Assembly (NCBI GenBank): GCA_910595815.1
Contig: CAJVCM010000027.1
Location: 1 to 48,134, forward strand
Length of the DNA: 48,134 bases
Direction of reading: 5' to 3'
Source of the DNA: Candidatus Thioglobus plumae
GTDB lineage: Bacteria; Pseudomonadota; Gammaproteobacteria; PS1; Pseudothioglobaceae
A program made the position numbers and the translations under genes. Shown here one piece after another: positions 41,886 to 48,134 of this stretch. A model generated the notes under the pieces. It searched no databases. It worked only from the letters and a program-made list of their open reading frames with translations, and had not been told where the DNA came from. Numbering within the stretch: the first letter of the stretch is position 1; the number at the start of each line of letters is the position of its first letter.

Positions 41886-42316
41886 TGCAATAAGAAAGTT
41901 ACTGGGCCATCATTGGTGAGTGATACTTGCATATCAGCGCCAAATTTACCTGTGGCTACTGTGTCATGCGCATTTTGCATTTGATGAACAAAATAATTGT
42001 ACAACTCTTCAGCTTCTTTAGGTGGTTTGGCGGTGGAAAATCCAGGGCGTGTTCCAGAGCTGGTATCTGCAACCAGGGTAAATTGTGAAACAAGCAAAAC
42101 ACCACCCTTAACATCACTAACCGATAAATTCATTTTATCGTCGGCATCGTAAAACACACGATATGACAACAGGCGCTTAATCATTTTGTCAGCTTCGGCT
42201 AATTCATCGTATTTTTCAATGCCGATAAACACCAGCAACCCTTGGTCAATCTGTCCTATTAATTGGTTATTAACTTCAACTTGAGCACGACTAACACGTT
42301 GAATTAAGACCTTCAC
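41879..42316 (-). CDS. dtd: D-aminoacyl-tRNA deacylase
   Basis: A 145-residue DTD that removes D-amino acids (and Gly from tRNA-Ala) from mischarged tRNAs. The two signature loops are present: LLVSQFTLVADTSSGTRPGF (SQFTL) and the cross-subunit NDGPVTFLLQ (GPVT), which together form the chiral proofreading site. It follows glyS directly, sharing one base, which is apt as DTD also clears glycine from tRNA-Ala. Confidence 0.96.
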   Translation of the reverse strand: MKVLIQRVSRAQVEVNNQLIGQIDQGLLVFIGIEKYDELAEADKMIKRLLSYRVFYDADDKMNLSVSDVKGGVLLVSQFTLVADTSSGTRPGFSTAKPPKEAEELYNYFVHQMQNAHDTVATGKFGADMQVSLTNDGPVTFLLQC

Positions 42317-44349
42317 TATGAAAGATAAGAAACGTCTGCCACCGATAAAAATAAAGCTCTTATCCAGTTAAGCAATGTTAAGCGTGAACGCTTAAGTGCT
42401 TCATCGTCAGCATTAACCATGACTTGATCAAAAAAGGTGTCGATTGTCTCTTTAAGACTTAGTAATTCTCTCATTGATTGCGTGTAATTATCACTGTTAC
42501 TGAGTTGCTTAGCAACGGCTGTTGTTGCTTCAAACAGTGCTTTTTCTGCAGCTTCAACTAATACACTACCATCAACTTGAGTGCCTAACTCTTGATGGTC
42601 TTTGAGCATATTGGCAATACGTTTATTAGCCTCAATCAAGCTAGCTGATGCACTGTCATTGGTAAATTCATTTAAAGCCTCCACTCTTAGATGGAAATCA
42701 TACGGTGATTCTGGGCGTACCGCCAATACAGCTTCAAATGCTTTAGAGTTAACCTTTTGTTCTTTGTAATAAGCACGTAAACGATCCATCATAAACTGGT
42801 AGATGGCGCCTGCACTCGATCTGTCAACTTCTAAGGCATGCAACTCAAGTGATTGCTTAATAAGCGCTTTAAGATCAAGCTTAAGCTCAGCCTCCACCAT
42901 GATTCTTAATAGACCTAATGCCATCCGTCGAAGAGCGTACGGGTCTTTCGAACCAGTTGGCCCCTGACCAATGCCATAGATGCCTGTAATGGTATCGAGC
43001 TTGTCGGCAATTGCCACTACCAAGCCTTCGTTGGTGCTTGGCAAGGTATCACCTGCAAATCTTGGATGATAGTGTTCGCTAATGGCGGTTGCTACAGCAG
43101 CATCCTCGCCATCGTTTAGTGCGTAATAGCCACCCATTACACCTTGTAAATCAGCAAATTCACCGACCATGTTAGAGACTAGGTCGGTTTTAGCTAGTAG
43201 ACCTGCACGGGCGCTGTGATCAGCATTAGCGCCAACTACATTGGCAATATAAGTTGACAACGATTCAATGCGTTTGGCTTTTTCGCCCATAGAGCCTAAT
43301 GACTTCATGAATAAAACACTGTCTAATTTAGGTAGGCGTGAAGCCAGAGAGCTTGCCTTGTCTTGTTCCCAGAAAAACTCTGAGTCAGTTAAACGCGGTC
43401 TAATGACGCGTTCGTTACCATCGATAATCACCGATAAATCGCTAGATTCAATATTGGCAACTGAGATAAAGGCTGGTAATAATTTACCGTTACTGTCTAC
43501 CATATGGAAATACTTTTGGTGTGACTTCATGGCAGAGATAAGCGCCTCTTCTGGCACATCTAAAAATCTTGCATCAAAGTTACCTGAAAATGCGCATGGG
43601 TATTCAACTAAAGCACAAACCTCTTCTAATAATGACTCATCAATCACTGCATTTGATTGGCAATCAAGTGCTACCTGCATAACTTGCTCACGGACCATTT
43701 CTTTACGTGCGTCGAAATCCACTTCAATTTGCGCCTTATCGAACAAAGTTTGTCGATAATCACCAGCATTATCAATATTAAACGTTTGCTCGCCAGTAAA
43801 ACGCAATCCTCGAGTGGTATTGCTACTGGTTAAGCCCATGACAGTTGCTTCTACTACATCACTACCTAACATCATGATTAGCCAATGCGTTGGGCGTACA
43901 AAGTTAAAGTCCAAATCACCCCAGCGCATAGCACGCGTAATGGGTATTTTCTTAATAGCTGTATCAACAATATCTTGTAATAAATCTTGTGTTTTTAAGC
44001 CTTTTTGCTCTTTGGTAAAGAAGTAATAATCTGCTTTGCCAAAAGCTTTTTGTTGTAGGTCAGCTTTGCTAATACCGCATGATTTTGCAAAACCTTCAAC
44101 CGCTTGATCAGGTGCGCTAACGGCAGGGCCTTTGCGTTCAATAAGCTGGTCTTCTTGCTGTAACTGTAGGTCACTCACTAATACAGCTAGGCGTCTTGGC
44201 GTGGCAAAGGACATAACCTTAGTGTATGACAAATTAAGCCCAGACAACTGTGTGGTCACATTGTTTGTAAGTGCGTTAGACAGCTGCTTTAATAACTTGG
44301 GTGGCAGTTCTTCTGTGCCAAGTTCTAGTAAAAAATCTTGTGTACTCAT
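42316..44349 (-). CDS. glyS: Glycyl-tRNA synthetase beta subunit
   Basis: A 677-residue beta subunit of the bacterial alpha2beta2 glycyl-tRNA synthetase. Typical segments are the N-terminal FLLELGTEELPPK, the HQKYFHM region, GVMGGYYAL with the HD-like domain, and DPYALRRMALG; the C-terminal region resembles the anticodon-binding domain of class I synthetases. The length is close to the E. coli protein. The alpha subunit gene glyQ is usually just upstream but here minC takes that place, so glyQ must lie elsewhere. The start overlaps minC by 4 bp (ATGA). Confidence 0.97.
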   Translation of the reverse strand: MSTQDFLLELGTEELPPKLLKQLSNALTNNVTTQLSGLNLSYTKVMSFATPRRLAVLVSDLQLQQEDQLIERKGPAVSAPDQAVEGFAKSCGISKADLQQKAFGKADYYFFTKEQKGLKTQDLLQDIVDTAIKKIPITRAMRWGDLDFNFVRPTHWLIMMLGSDVVEATVMGLTSSNTTRGLRFTGEQTFNIDNAGDYRQTLFDKAQIEVDFDARKEMVREQVMQVALDCQSNAVIDESLLEEVCALVEYPCAFSGNFDARFLDVPEEALISAMKSHQKYFHMVDSNGKLLPAFISVANIESSDLSVIIDGNERVIRPRLTDSEFFWEQDKASSLASRLPKLDSVLFMKSLGSMGEKAKRIESLSTYIANVVGANADHSARAGLLAKTDLVSNMVGEFADLQGVMGGYYALNDGEDAAVATAISEHYHPRFAGDTLPSTNEGLVVAIADKLDTITGIYGIGQGPTGSKDPYALRRMALGLLRIMVEAELKLDLKALIKQSLELHALEVDRSSAGAIYQFMMDRLRAYYKEQKVNSKAFEAVLAVRPESPYDFHLRVEALNEFTNDSASASLIEANKRIANMLKDHQELGTQVDGSVLVEAAEKALFEATTAVAKQLSNSDNYTQSMRELLSLKETIDTFFDQVMVNADDEALKRSRLTLLNWIRALFLSVADVSYLS

Positions 44350-45056
44350 ACTATTTGAAACCTTAATTTACCTTTGTTTAAATCGATCATGACTGAGCGC
44401 GCATAAAGCTTAGTTGGCACCACATCAAACTTTTTGTACACGCCAGCAATAGAGACTAATTGCGCATTAAAAGAATGAATAAAAATGGTAGCTTTTTCAT
44501 CGCCAGAAATACCAGCAAATACTTTCCCCCGCACTTCTTTATAAGCAGAAACACTGCCATATGACATAACTTCTGCATCTGACTTAACCACGCCCAATAA
44601 TACTAAATCACTATCCATTGCTACCACTTGCGCTGATGAATAGACTTTGTTAGCTACAATCTTAGGCGCTTGATAGACTTTGTCTTGATGCAGGTTAGGT
44701 GACTCATCATTAGCGATCTTTTTAGGGATTTTTGGCTTACTTGGTGTTAATGACTTACCAAACACTGCCAAGCCTGAAAATTTAGCAAAATCAATCAACT
44801 CTTGTTTGCGTGATCGAATCCCTACTGCTACCATGTCATTCTGAGTTAGGATCTCTATTAATACCGCCAGCTCATTAGCTTGAAAATGTTTATTTTCAAT
44901 CTCGAGAATAACAGGCGCATGCTGGAATTGTTTTTTATTCTTACTGGCCAAGTCAGCAATTTCAGTGAGTAAATCATCCGTGTTGTTGGTCAGCACTCTG
45001 AGCGTATAAAGCGCTTCAGTTTGAGTTTTTACTTCAATTAGATTTGGCTTTTTCAT
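44346..45056 (-). CDS. minC: Septum site-determining protein MinC (divergent, orphan)
   Basis: A 236-residue MinC, inhibitor of FtsZ polymerisation. Residues about 1-105 form the N-terminal FtsZ-binding domain; a Lys/Pro-rich linker follows, and from about residue 125 the beta-helical MinC C-terminal domain (DLVLLGVV, DAEVMSYGSV, VRGKVFAGISGDEKA, QLVSIAGVY). The RSGQ loop that contacts MinD in classical MinC reads SSAQ here, and the GNIHVYG motif reads GSVSAYK. minD and minE, normally adjacent, are absent. GGAAGGA precedes the ATG. Confidence 0.88.
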   Translation of the reverse strand: MKKPNLIEVKTQTEALYTLRVLTNNTDDLLTEIADLASKNKKQFQHAPVILEIENKHFQANELAVLIEILTQNDMVAVGIRSRKQELIDFAKFSGLAVFGKSLTPSKPKIPKKIANDESPNLHQDKVYQAPKIVANKVYSSAQVVAMDSDLVLLGVVKSDAEVMSYGSVSAYKEVRGKVFAGISGDEKATIFIHSFNAQLVSIAGVYKKFDVVPTKLYARSVMIDLNKGKLRFQIV

Positions 45057-45060
45057 CTAT

Positions 45061-45456
45061 TTAATCCTTCCAACCTTGTGTGCAATCTAGAAAGAACCAA
45101 ACACGTTTCATGCCGGTATCACCACTAAGCATTAACTCTAATGGCGCTTTGTGTTTAAACTTTTTAACGGGTCGTTTGAGCCAAATAGCCGCATATTCTC
45201 GATTGGTAGGAAAGGTTGTTCCTAACGATTCATGAATACCTAAAATCATTTCGCTACGGTTAATAGAAGTTTGGTCAAAGTCAAAAGATTTATCACCCCT
45301 TCTGTACAAATACAAATGTCTAGCCTTGAATGATTCTGACAAACCTAATAGCGTAATTTGGTCTTGATCAGTTAATTTCCACTGCTCCATAACTTGCGTC
45401 AATCGAAGGGTAAGCTCATTCTTTTGATCGTCAGTAATACTATCAAGCGCTATCAT
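45061..45456 (-). CDS. MbcA/ParS/Xre-like (DUF2384-type) protein, solitary
   Basis: A 131-residue protein. The N-terminal half looks like a degenerate Xre-type helical domain (LTLRLTQVMEQWKL, ITLLGLSESFKARHLY). The C-terminal 60 residues have the DUF2384 pattern: AAIWLKRPVKKFKHKAPLE then MLSGDTGMKRVWFFLD (canonical W-L-PN-G-PLELL and G-x3-V). DUF2384 proteins are usually antitoxins paired with RES toxins; no RES toxin lies next to it, and its ATG overlaps the tolA stop. A housekeeping regulatory role is more likely than a toxin-antitoxin role (inference). Confidence 0.55.
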   Translation of the reverse strand: MIALDSITDDQKNELTLRLTQVMEQWKLTDQDQITLLGLSESFKARHLYLYRRGDKSFDFDQTSINRSEMILGIHESLGTTFPTNREYAAIWLKRPVKKFKHKAPLELMLSGDTGMKRVWFFLDCTQGWKD

Positions 45457-46460
45457 CAGTTCACCCTAAAGTGAAACAAGATTTCACGATCAAACACACC
45501 CTTGTCTGGCGCACTTGGCAGTGGAGATGCTTTGTTGACCGCACGTTCAATTGAATCTCTAAATGACTTGCGTTTAGTGTTTTTATCAACAATACAAGAC
45601 TGGACGTTAACACTCTTAACATTGCCTTGAGCATCCTGCATAATATGCACATCACAACCCCAGCTATCTTTAGCGCCTTTATAACGCCAATGTTCTTTTA
45701 CTCTGGCTGCAATTTGATTAATGTAGCTCTCTTTTAACGCCTCAATCTGACTTTGTCTAACTATTTTTCTTTCTACATCAGTCTCAGCCTGAATCTCTTG
45801 TGTTAGGGCGCGTTTATTTTGTTCTTTTTTAAATTTCTTAGCCTCTAACTTTCTTTTTTTCTCAATTTCCTGTTTTTTCTTTTCAGCCAGCCTAGCTTTT
45901 TCTTCGGCTAATTTTTTCTTCCTTTCAGCAGCTTTTGCCTGCTTCTCGGCAATCTTTTTCTTTTGCTCTGCTTGCTTGGTTTTTTTATCAACTATTTTTT
46001 TCTTCTTTAAAGCCTCTTTAACTTTCTTCTCTGTAGCTTTTCGCCTCTTTTCAGCTAATGCTTTAACCTTCCTTTCTTTCTTGATATTGGCTTTTATTTT
46101 TTTAAGACGCTGTTGTTCTTTATAGCGTTCATTTTCTACTTTTTTCTCTGCGCGCTGCAAGTCTCTAAGGCGTTTTTCTTTTTTCTTCTGAATATTGATT
46201 AAACGCTGTTTCTCCTGCTTAATCTCACTTAAATCAATTGTTACTGCTTTAGGAACGACGTAAGTTGGCTTGGATTGGGCGACCTTCATACTCTCATCCC
46301 AACTCTGCATATTAGAGTTAATTAAACCAATCAAAACAACAACATGTAATGCGATTGCTACCCAGAATGCGATTGGATGTTTTTGCGCAATTTGAGGTAA
46401 TTTAATTTTTTTAGGTAATTTAATTTTTTTGAGAAAGTCAGTATTCATATTATTTCGCAT
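45456..46460 (-). CDS. tolA: TolA-like cell envelope protein
   Basis: A 334-residue TolA. One inner-membrane helix (about residues 29-48) is followed by a long Lys/Glu/Ala/Arg-rich coiled coil (about 70-235) spanning the periplasm, and a C-terminal TolA/TonB-like domain (AARVKEHWRYKG, WGCDVHIMQDAQGNV, SPLPSAPDKG) that contacts TolB and outer membrane partners. ATG at 46460 overlaps tolR by 11 bp; the ATG at 46448 is an alternative. tolB and pal do not follow. Confidence 0.92.
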   Translation of the reverse strand: MRNNMNTDFLKKIKLPKKIKLPQIAQKHPIAFWVAIALHVVVLIGLINSNMQSWDESMKVAQSKPTYVVPKAVTIDLSEIKQEKQRLINIQKKKEKRLRDLQRAEKKVENERYKEQQRLKKIKANIKKERKVKALAEKRRKATEKKVKEALKKKKIVDKKTKQAEQKKKIAEKQAKAAERKKKLAEEKARLAEKKKQEIEKKRKLEAKKFKKEQNKRALTQEIQAETDVERKIVRQSQIEALKESYINQIAARVKEHWRYKGAKDSWGCDVHIMQDAQGNVKSVNVQSCIVDKNTKRKSFRDSIERAVNKASPLPSAPDKGVFDREILFHFRVN

Positions 46461-46902
46461 CTGGTGATTCGGTCACAATACCTACCTTATTAACGCCGTT
46501 CTTTTGCAAAAAAGACATTAATGAAACAACCCTTCCGTAAGGTACATTTTGATCACCCCTCACAAAGACTTTCATTTCTGGATAGATATCCATACGGGCA
46601 CGCACACGACCTGCAATAATGCCTAAAGGTAGGCGCTCGCCTTTAGACACCTCGGCACTTTCATCATCTAGTGAATTAATAAAGTACCGACCTGTTTTGT
46701 CAATGGTAATAACCGTAGGTTGATGCTCACTGAAATCAACCATTTCTGCCTCAGCAGAAGGTAAATCTACTTCAATCCCTTGCTCAATAATGGGTGTGGT
46801 CATCATAAAGATAACCAAGAGAACTAACATCACATCAATATAGGGAACAATGTTAATTTGCGCATCGATATTCGGCCTGGCGCGTTTTGGTAATTCGATC
46901 AT
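46450..46902 (-). CDS. tolR: TolR/ExbD family proton channel subunit
   Basis: A 150-residue TolR: short cytoplasmic N-terminus, one membrane helix with the proton-carrying Asp in NIVPYIDVMLVLLVIFM, and a periplasmic domain ending with VSLMSFLQKNGVNKVGIVTE. It works with TolQ to energise TolA during cell constriction. It lies 6 bp after tolQ. Confidence 0.95.
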   Translation of the reverse strand: MIELPKRARPNIDAQINIVPYIDVMLVLLVIFMMTTPIIEQGIEVDLPSAEAEMVDFSEHQPTVITIDKTGRYFINSLDDESAEVSKGERLPLGIIAGRVRARMDIYPEMKVFVRGDQNVPYGRVVSLMSFLQKNGVNKVGIVTESPDAK

Positions 46903-46908
46903 TACTAC

Positions 46909-47574
46909 TTACTGCTGTCTTTGGAAGATAACAAACAACTCTTCAATAAAGGCTGTGTACTTGTTACCAATTGACTCTACTTGAGAAACCAAGCGATTAT
47001 AAGCAATAGTGGCCGGAATTGCGGCAAACAAACCAAATGCTGTCGCAATCAAAGCTTCGGCAATACCAGGAGCAACAATAGCAATCGTGGCTTGTTTAAC
47101 GGATGCTAATCCAATAAAAGAGTGCATAATCCCCCATACAGTACCAAACAAACCAATATACGGGCTAGATGAAGCAATCATTGCCAATATACTCAAACCA
47201 CCATCTAGACGATCAATTTCATTATTAGCGGTGGTGTTCATTGAGCGATAAGCGCGTTCGGAATTCATAATCAGGGCTTGATTGGAAGTTGACTGTGAGT
47301 GAATAAACTCACCATAGCCTGAACCAAAAATATGCTCCATTGGTGAACGATTAGCAGCAATCGTTGGAATTTGATTATGTAGTTTATCTAGATCCGTATC
47401 GGCAAGGAAATGACGATGAAAATCAGAAATGTCTTTTTTTGCATCTATCAAAATTTTCTTTTTTGACAAGATTAGTGTCCAAGAATAAATACTCATCAGC
47501 ACTAAAATAAACATCACCACCTGTACTACAAAACCGGCGTTTATAATTAAACTAAAGATTGACAAACTATCCAT
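46909..47574 (-). CDS. tolQ: TolQ/MotA/ExbB family proton channel subunit
   Basis: A 221-residue TolQ with three membrane helices, the conserved GLFGTVWGIMHSFIGL and AEALIATAFGLFAAIPAT segments that line the proton path with TolR, and a cytoplasmic loop between helices 1 and 2. GGAG precedes the ATG, which overlaps the end of ybgC by 8 bp. Gene order and motifs decide for TolQ over ExbB. Confidence 0.95.
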   Translation of the reverse strand: MDSLSIFSLIINAGFVVQVVMFILVLMSIYSWTLILSKKKILIDAKKDISDFHRHFLADTDLDKLHNQIPTIAANRSPMEHIFGSGYGEFIHSQSTSNQALIMNSERAYRSMNTTANNEIDRLDGGLSILAMIASSSPYIGLFGTVWGIMHSFIGLASVKQATIAIVAPGIAEALIATAFGLFAAIPATIAYNRLVSQVESIGNKYTAFIEELFVIFQRQQ

Positions 47575-47965
47575 TTATTTTCTCCAAAATGATTGTTGGG
47601 ATGCCGCAAGGCTTAAAACTATCAGCATGTAGGCATGCCACTATTATTTGTGCTTTAAATAATACCTTATTTTGCTTTGAAGGCGTTATTTTCTGTGAAA
47701 AAACCAAGCTTGCTTGACCTATTTTTTCAATCGAAGTTTGTACACTCAATAAATCATTGAATCTAGCTGGTGAGTGGTAATCTGCATTAATTGATCTTAC
47801 TGCAAAGATTACATTATGTGTTTCAACCAAATCATCTTGCTCAAAACCGAAATCTCGAAGAAATTCAGATCGCCCTCTTTCGATAAATTTTAAATAATTA
47901 GCGTAATAAACCACACCACCACTATCTGTGTCTTCGTAATAAACTCGAATATCTAGGTTACTCAT
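47567..47965 (-). CDS. ybgC: Tol-Pal associated acyl-CoA thioesterase
   Basis: A 132-residue hotdog-fold thioesterase of the YbgC/4-hydroxybenzoyl-CoA type. The catalytic Asp lies in VYYEDTDSGGVVYYANYLKF, the family signature, followed by ERGRSEFLRD. It is the first gene of the tol cluster in most Gammaproteobacteria. The start overlaps the ruvB stop by 8 bp. Confidence 0.95.
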   Translation of the reverse strand: MSNLDIRVYYEDTDSGGVVYYANYLKFIERGRSEFLRDFGFEQDDLVETHNVIFAVRSINADYHSPARFNDLLSVQTSIEKIGQASLVFSQKITPSKQNKVLFKAQIIVACLHADSFKPCGIPTIILEKING

Positions 47966-48134
47966 TAAACAAGCCTGATACTTGCCCTCCTAGAGGGCTG
48001 CTGTTTTTCGCTTGAGATGGGCTAGTCAAGCCTAAATGTGAATAGGCTAAATCTGTTGCACTACGACCACGTGGTGTACGCATAATAAAACCTTGTTGAA
48101 TTAAATAAGGCTCTACCATGTCTTCTAATGTACC
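47958..48134 (-). CDS. ruvB: Holliday junction helicase RuvB (C-terminal fragment)
   Basis: My translation of the minus strand from the right edge gives 58 residues: DMVEPYLIQQGFIMRTPRGR followed by SATDLAYSHLGL and a short tail ending SGLFNE. This is the winged-helix C-terminus of RuvB, which binds DNA behind the AAA+ motor during branch migration. The N-terminal part lies outside the window. The ruvB-ybgC-tolQRA order is common in Gammaproteobacteria. Confidence 0.93.
   Translation of the reverse strand, partial: GTLEDMVEPYLIQQGFIMRTPRGRSATDLAYSHLGLTSPSQAKNSSPLGGQVSGLFNE

Noticed and set aside
43268..43759. 163-residue plus-strand frame inside glyS
   Set aside because: Antisense to the well-conserved glyS coding sequence; Ser/Leu/Lys-rich shadow without a ribosome binding site.
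1..48134. CRISPR arrays, tRNA/rRNA genes, insertion sequences, prophage or attachment sites
   Set aside because: No regularly spaced repeats, cloverleaf, transposase or integrase was recognised while reading both strands; almost all sequence is accounted for by housekeeping and metabolic genes.

Overview
The window reads as chromosomal DNA of an AT-rich, autotrophic, sulfur-oxidising gammaproteobacterium. Form I RuBisCO with the CbbQ/CbbO activase, a DsrC-like protein, assimilatory nitrate reduction and compact, overlapping genes together suggest the SUP05/Thioglobus lineage, which includes the thiotrophic symbionts of deep-sea mussels. That placement is an inference from gene content. No rRNA, tRNA, CRISPR array, insertion sequence or phage gene was found.

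Layout. 1-5.9 kb (minus): tpm, a membrane-tethered cold-shock protein, a lytic-transglycosylase lipoprotein, a Rieske protein, a TrpD-like protein, an acetolactate-synthase-like enzyme and an aldehyde dehydrogenase cut by the left edge. 5.9-8.1 kb (plus): a membrane thioredoxin, ung and pdxB. 8.1-19.9 kb (minus): a nitrate assimilation operon of two nitrate transporters, a phosphatase/kinase fusion, nirB, nirD, a probable small broken gene, nasA and a fused DmsB-DmsC-like electron-transfer subunit. 20.2-24.8 kb: molybdenum cofactor genes moaE, mobA (minus), moeA, moaC, moaA, moaD and moaB, which supply the nitrate reductase. 24.8-31.8 kb (minus): the RuBisCO region, cbbL-cbbS-[unknown]-cbbQ-cbbO-[unknown]-thioredoxin/TPR-dsrC-like, with cbbR divergent. 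32.8-38.3 kb (minus): purU, argJ and a Fur-boxed ferric iron ABC transporter. 38.5-40.5 kb: a cation-efflux pump, ruvC and a thioredoxin. 40.5-48.1 kb (minus): a packed run of ruvB-ybgC-tolQRA-[Xre/MbcA-like]-minC-glyS-dtd and three small genes.

The most striking regulatory feature is the roughly 205-nt leader before the nitrate operon. Right after a TATAAT box it carries two small hairpins, each with a six-base loop having A at position 1 and G at position 4. A strong U-tailed terminator follows, and its 5' arm overlaps the second hairpin. This is the layout of ANTAR-controlled (NasR/NasT-type) antitermination.

The most unusual gene set is the RuBisCO cluster. Two small proteins I cannot name, a thioredoxin-fold/TPR protein with an SxxC site and a DsrC-family protein that keeps only the upstream cysteine of the C-terminal pair all lie downstream of cbbS and its terminator. 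Other points are a probable 59-residue membrane protein broken at an A5 run between nirD and nasA, an 11-bp perfect hairpin between cbbL and cbbS, a Shine-Dalgarno-masking hairpin before the acetolactate-synthase-like gene, and several genes with a -10-like box so close to the ATG that their mRNAs may be leaderless.
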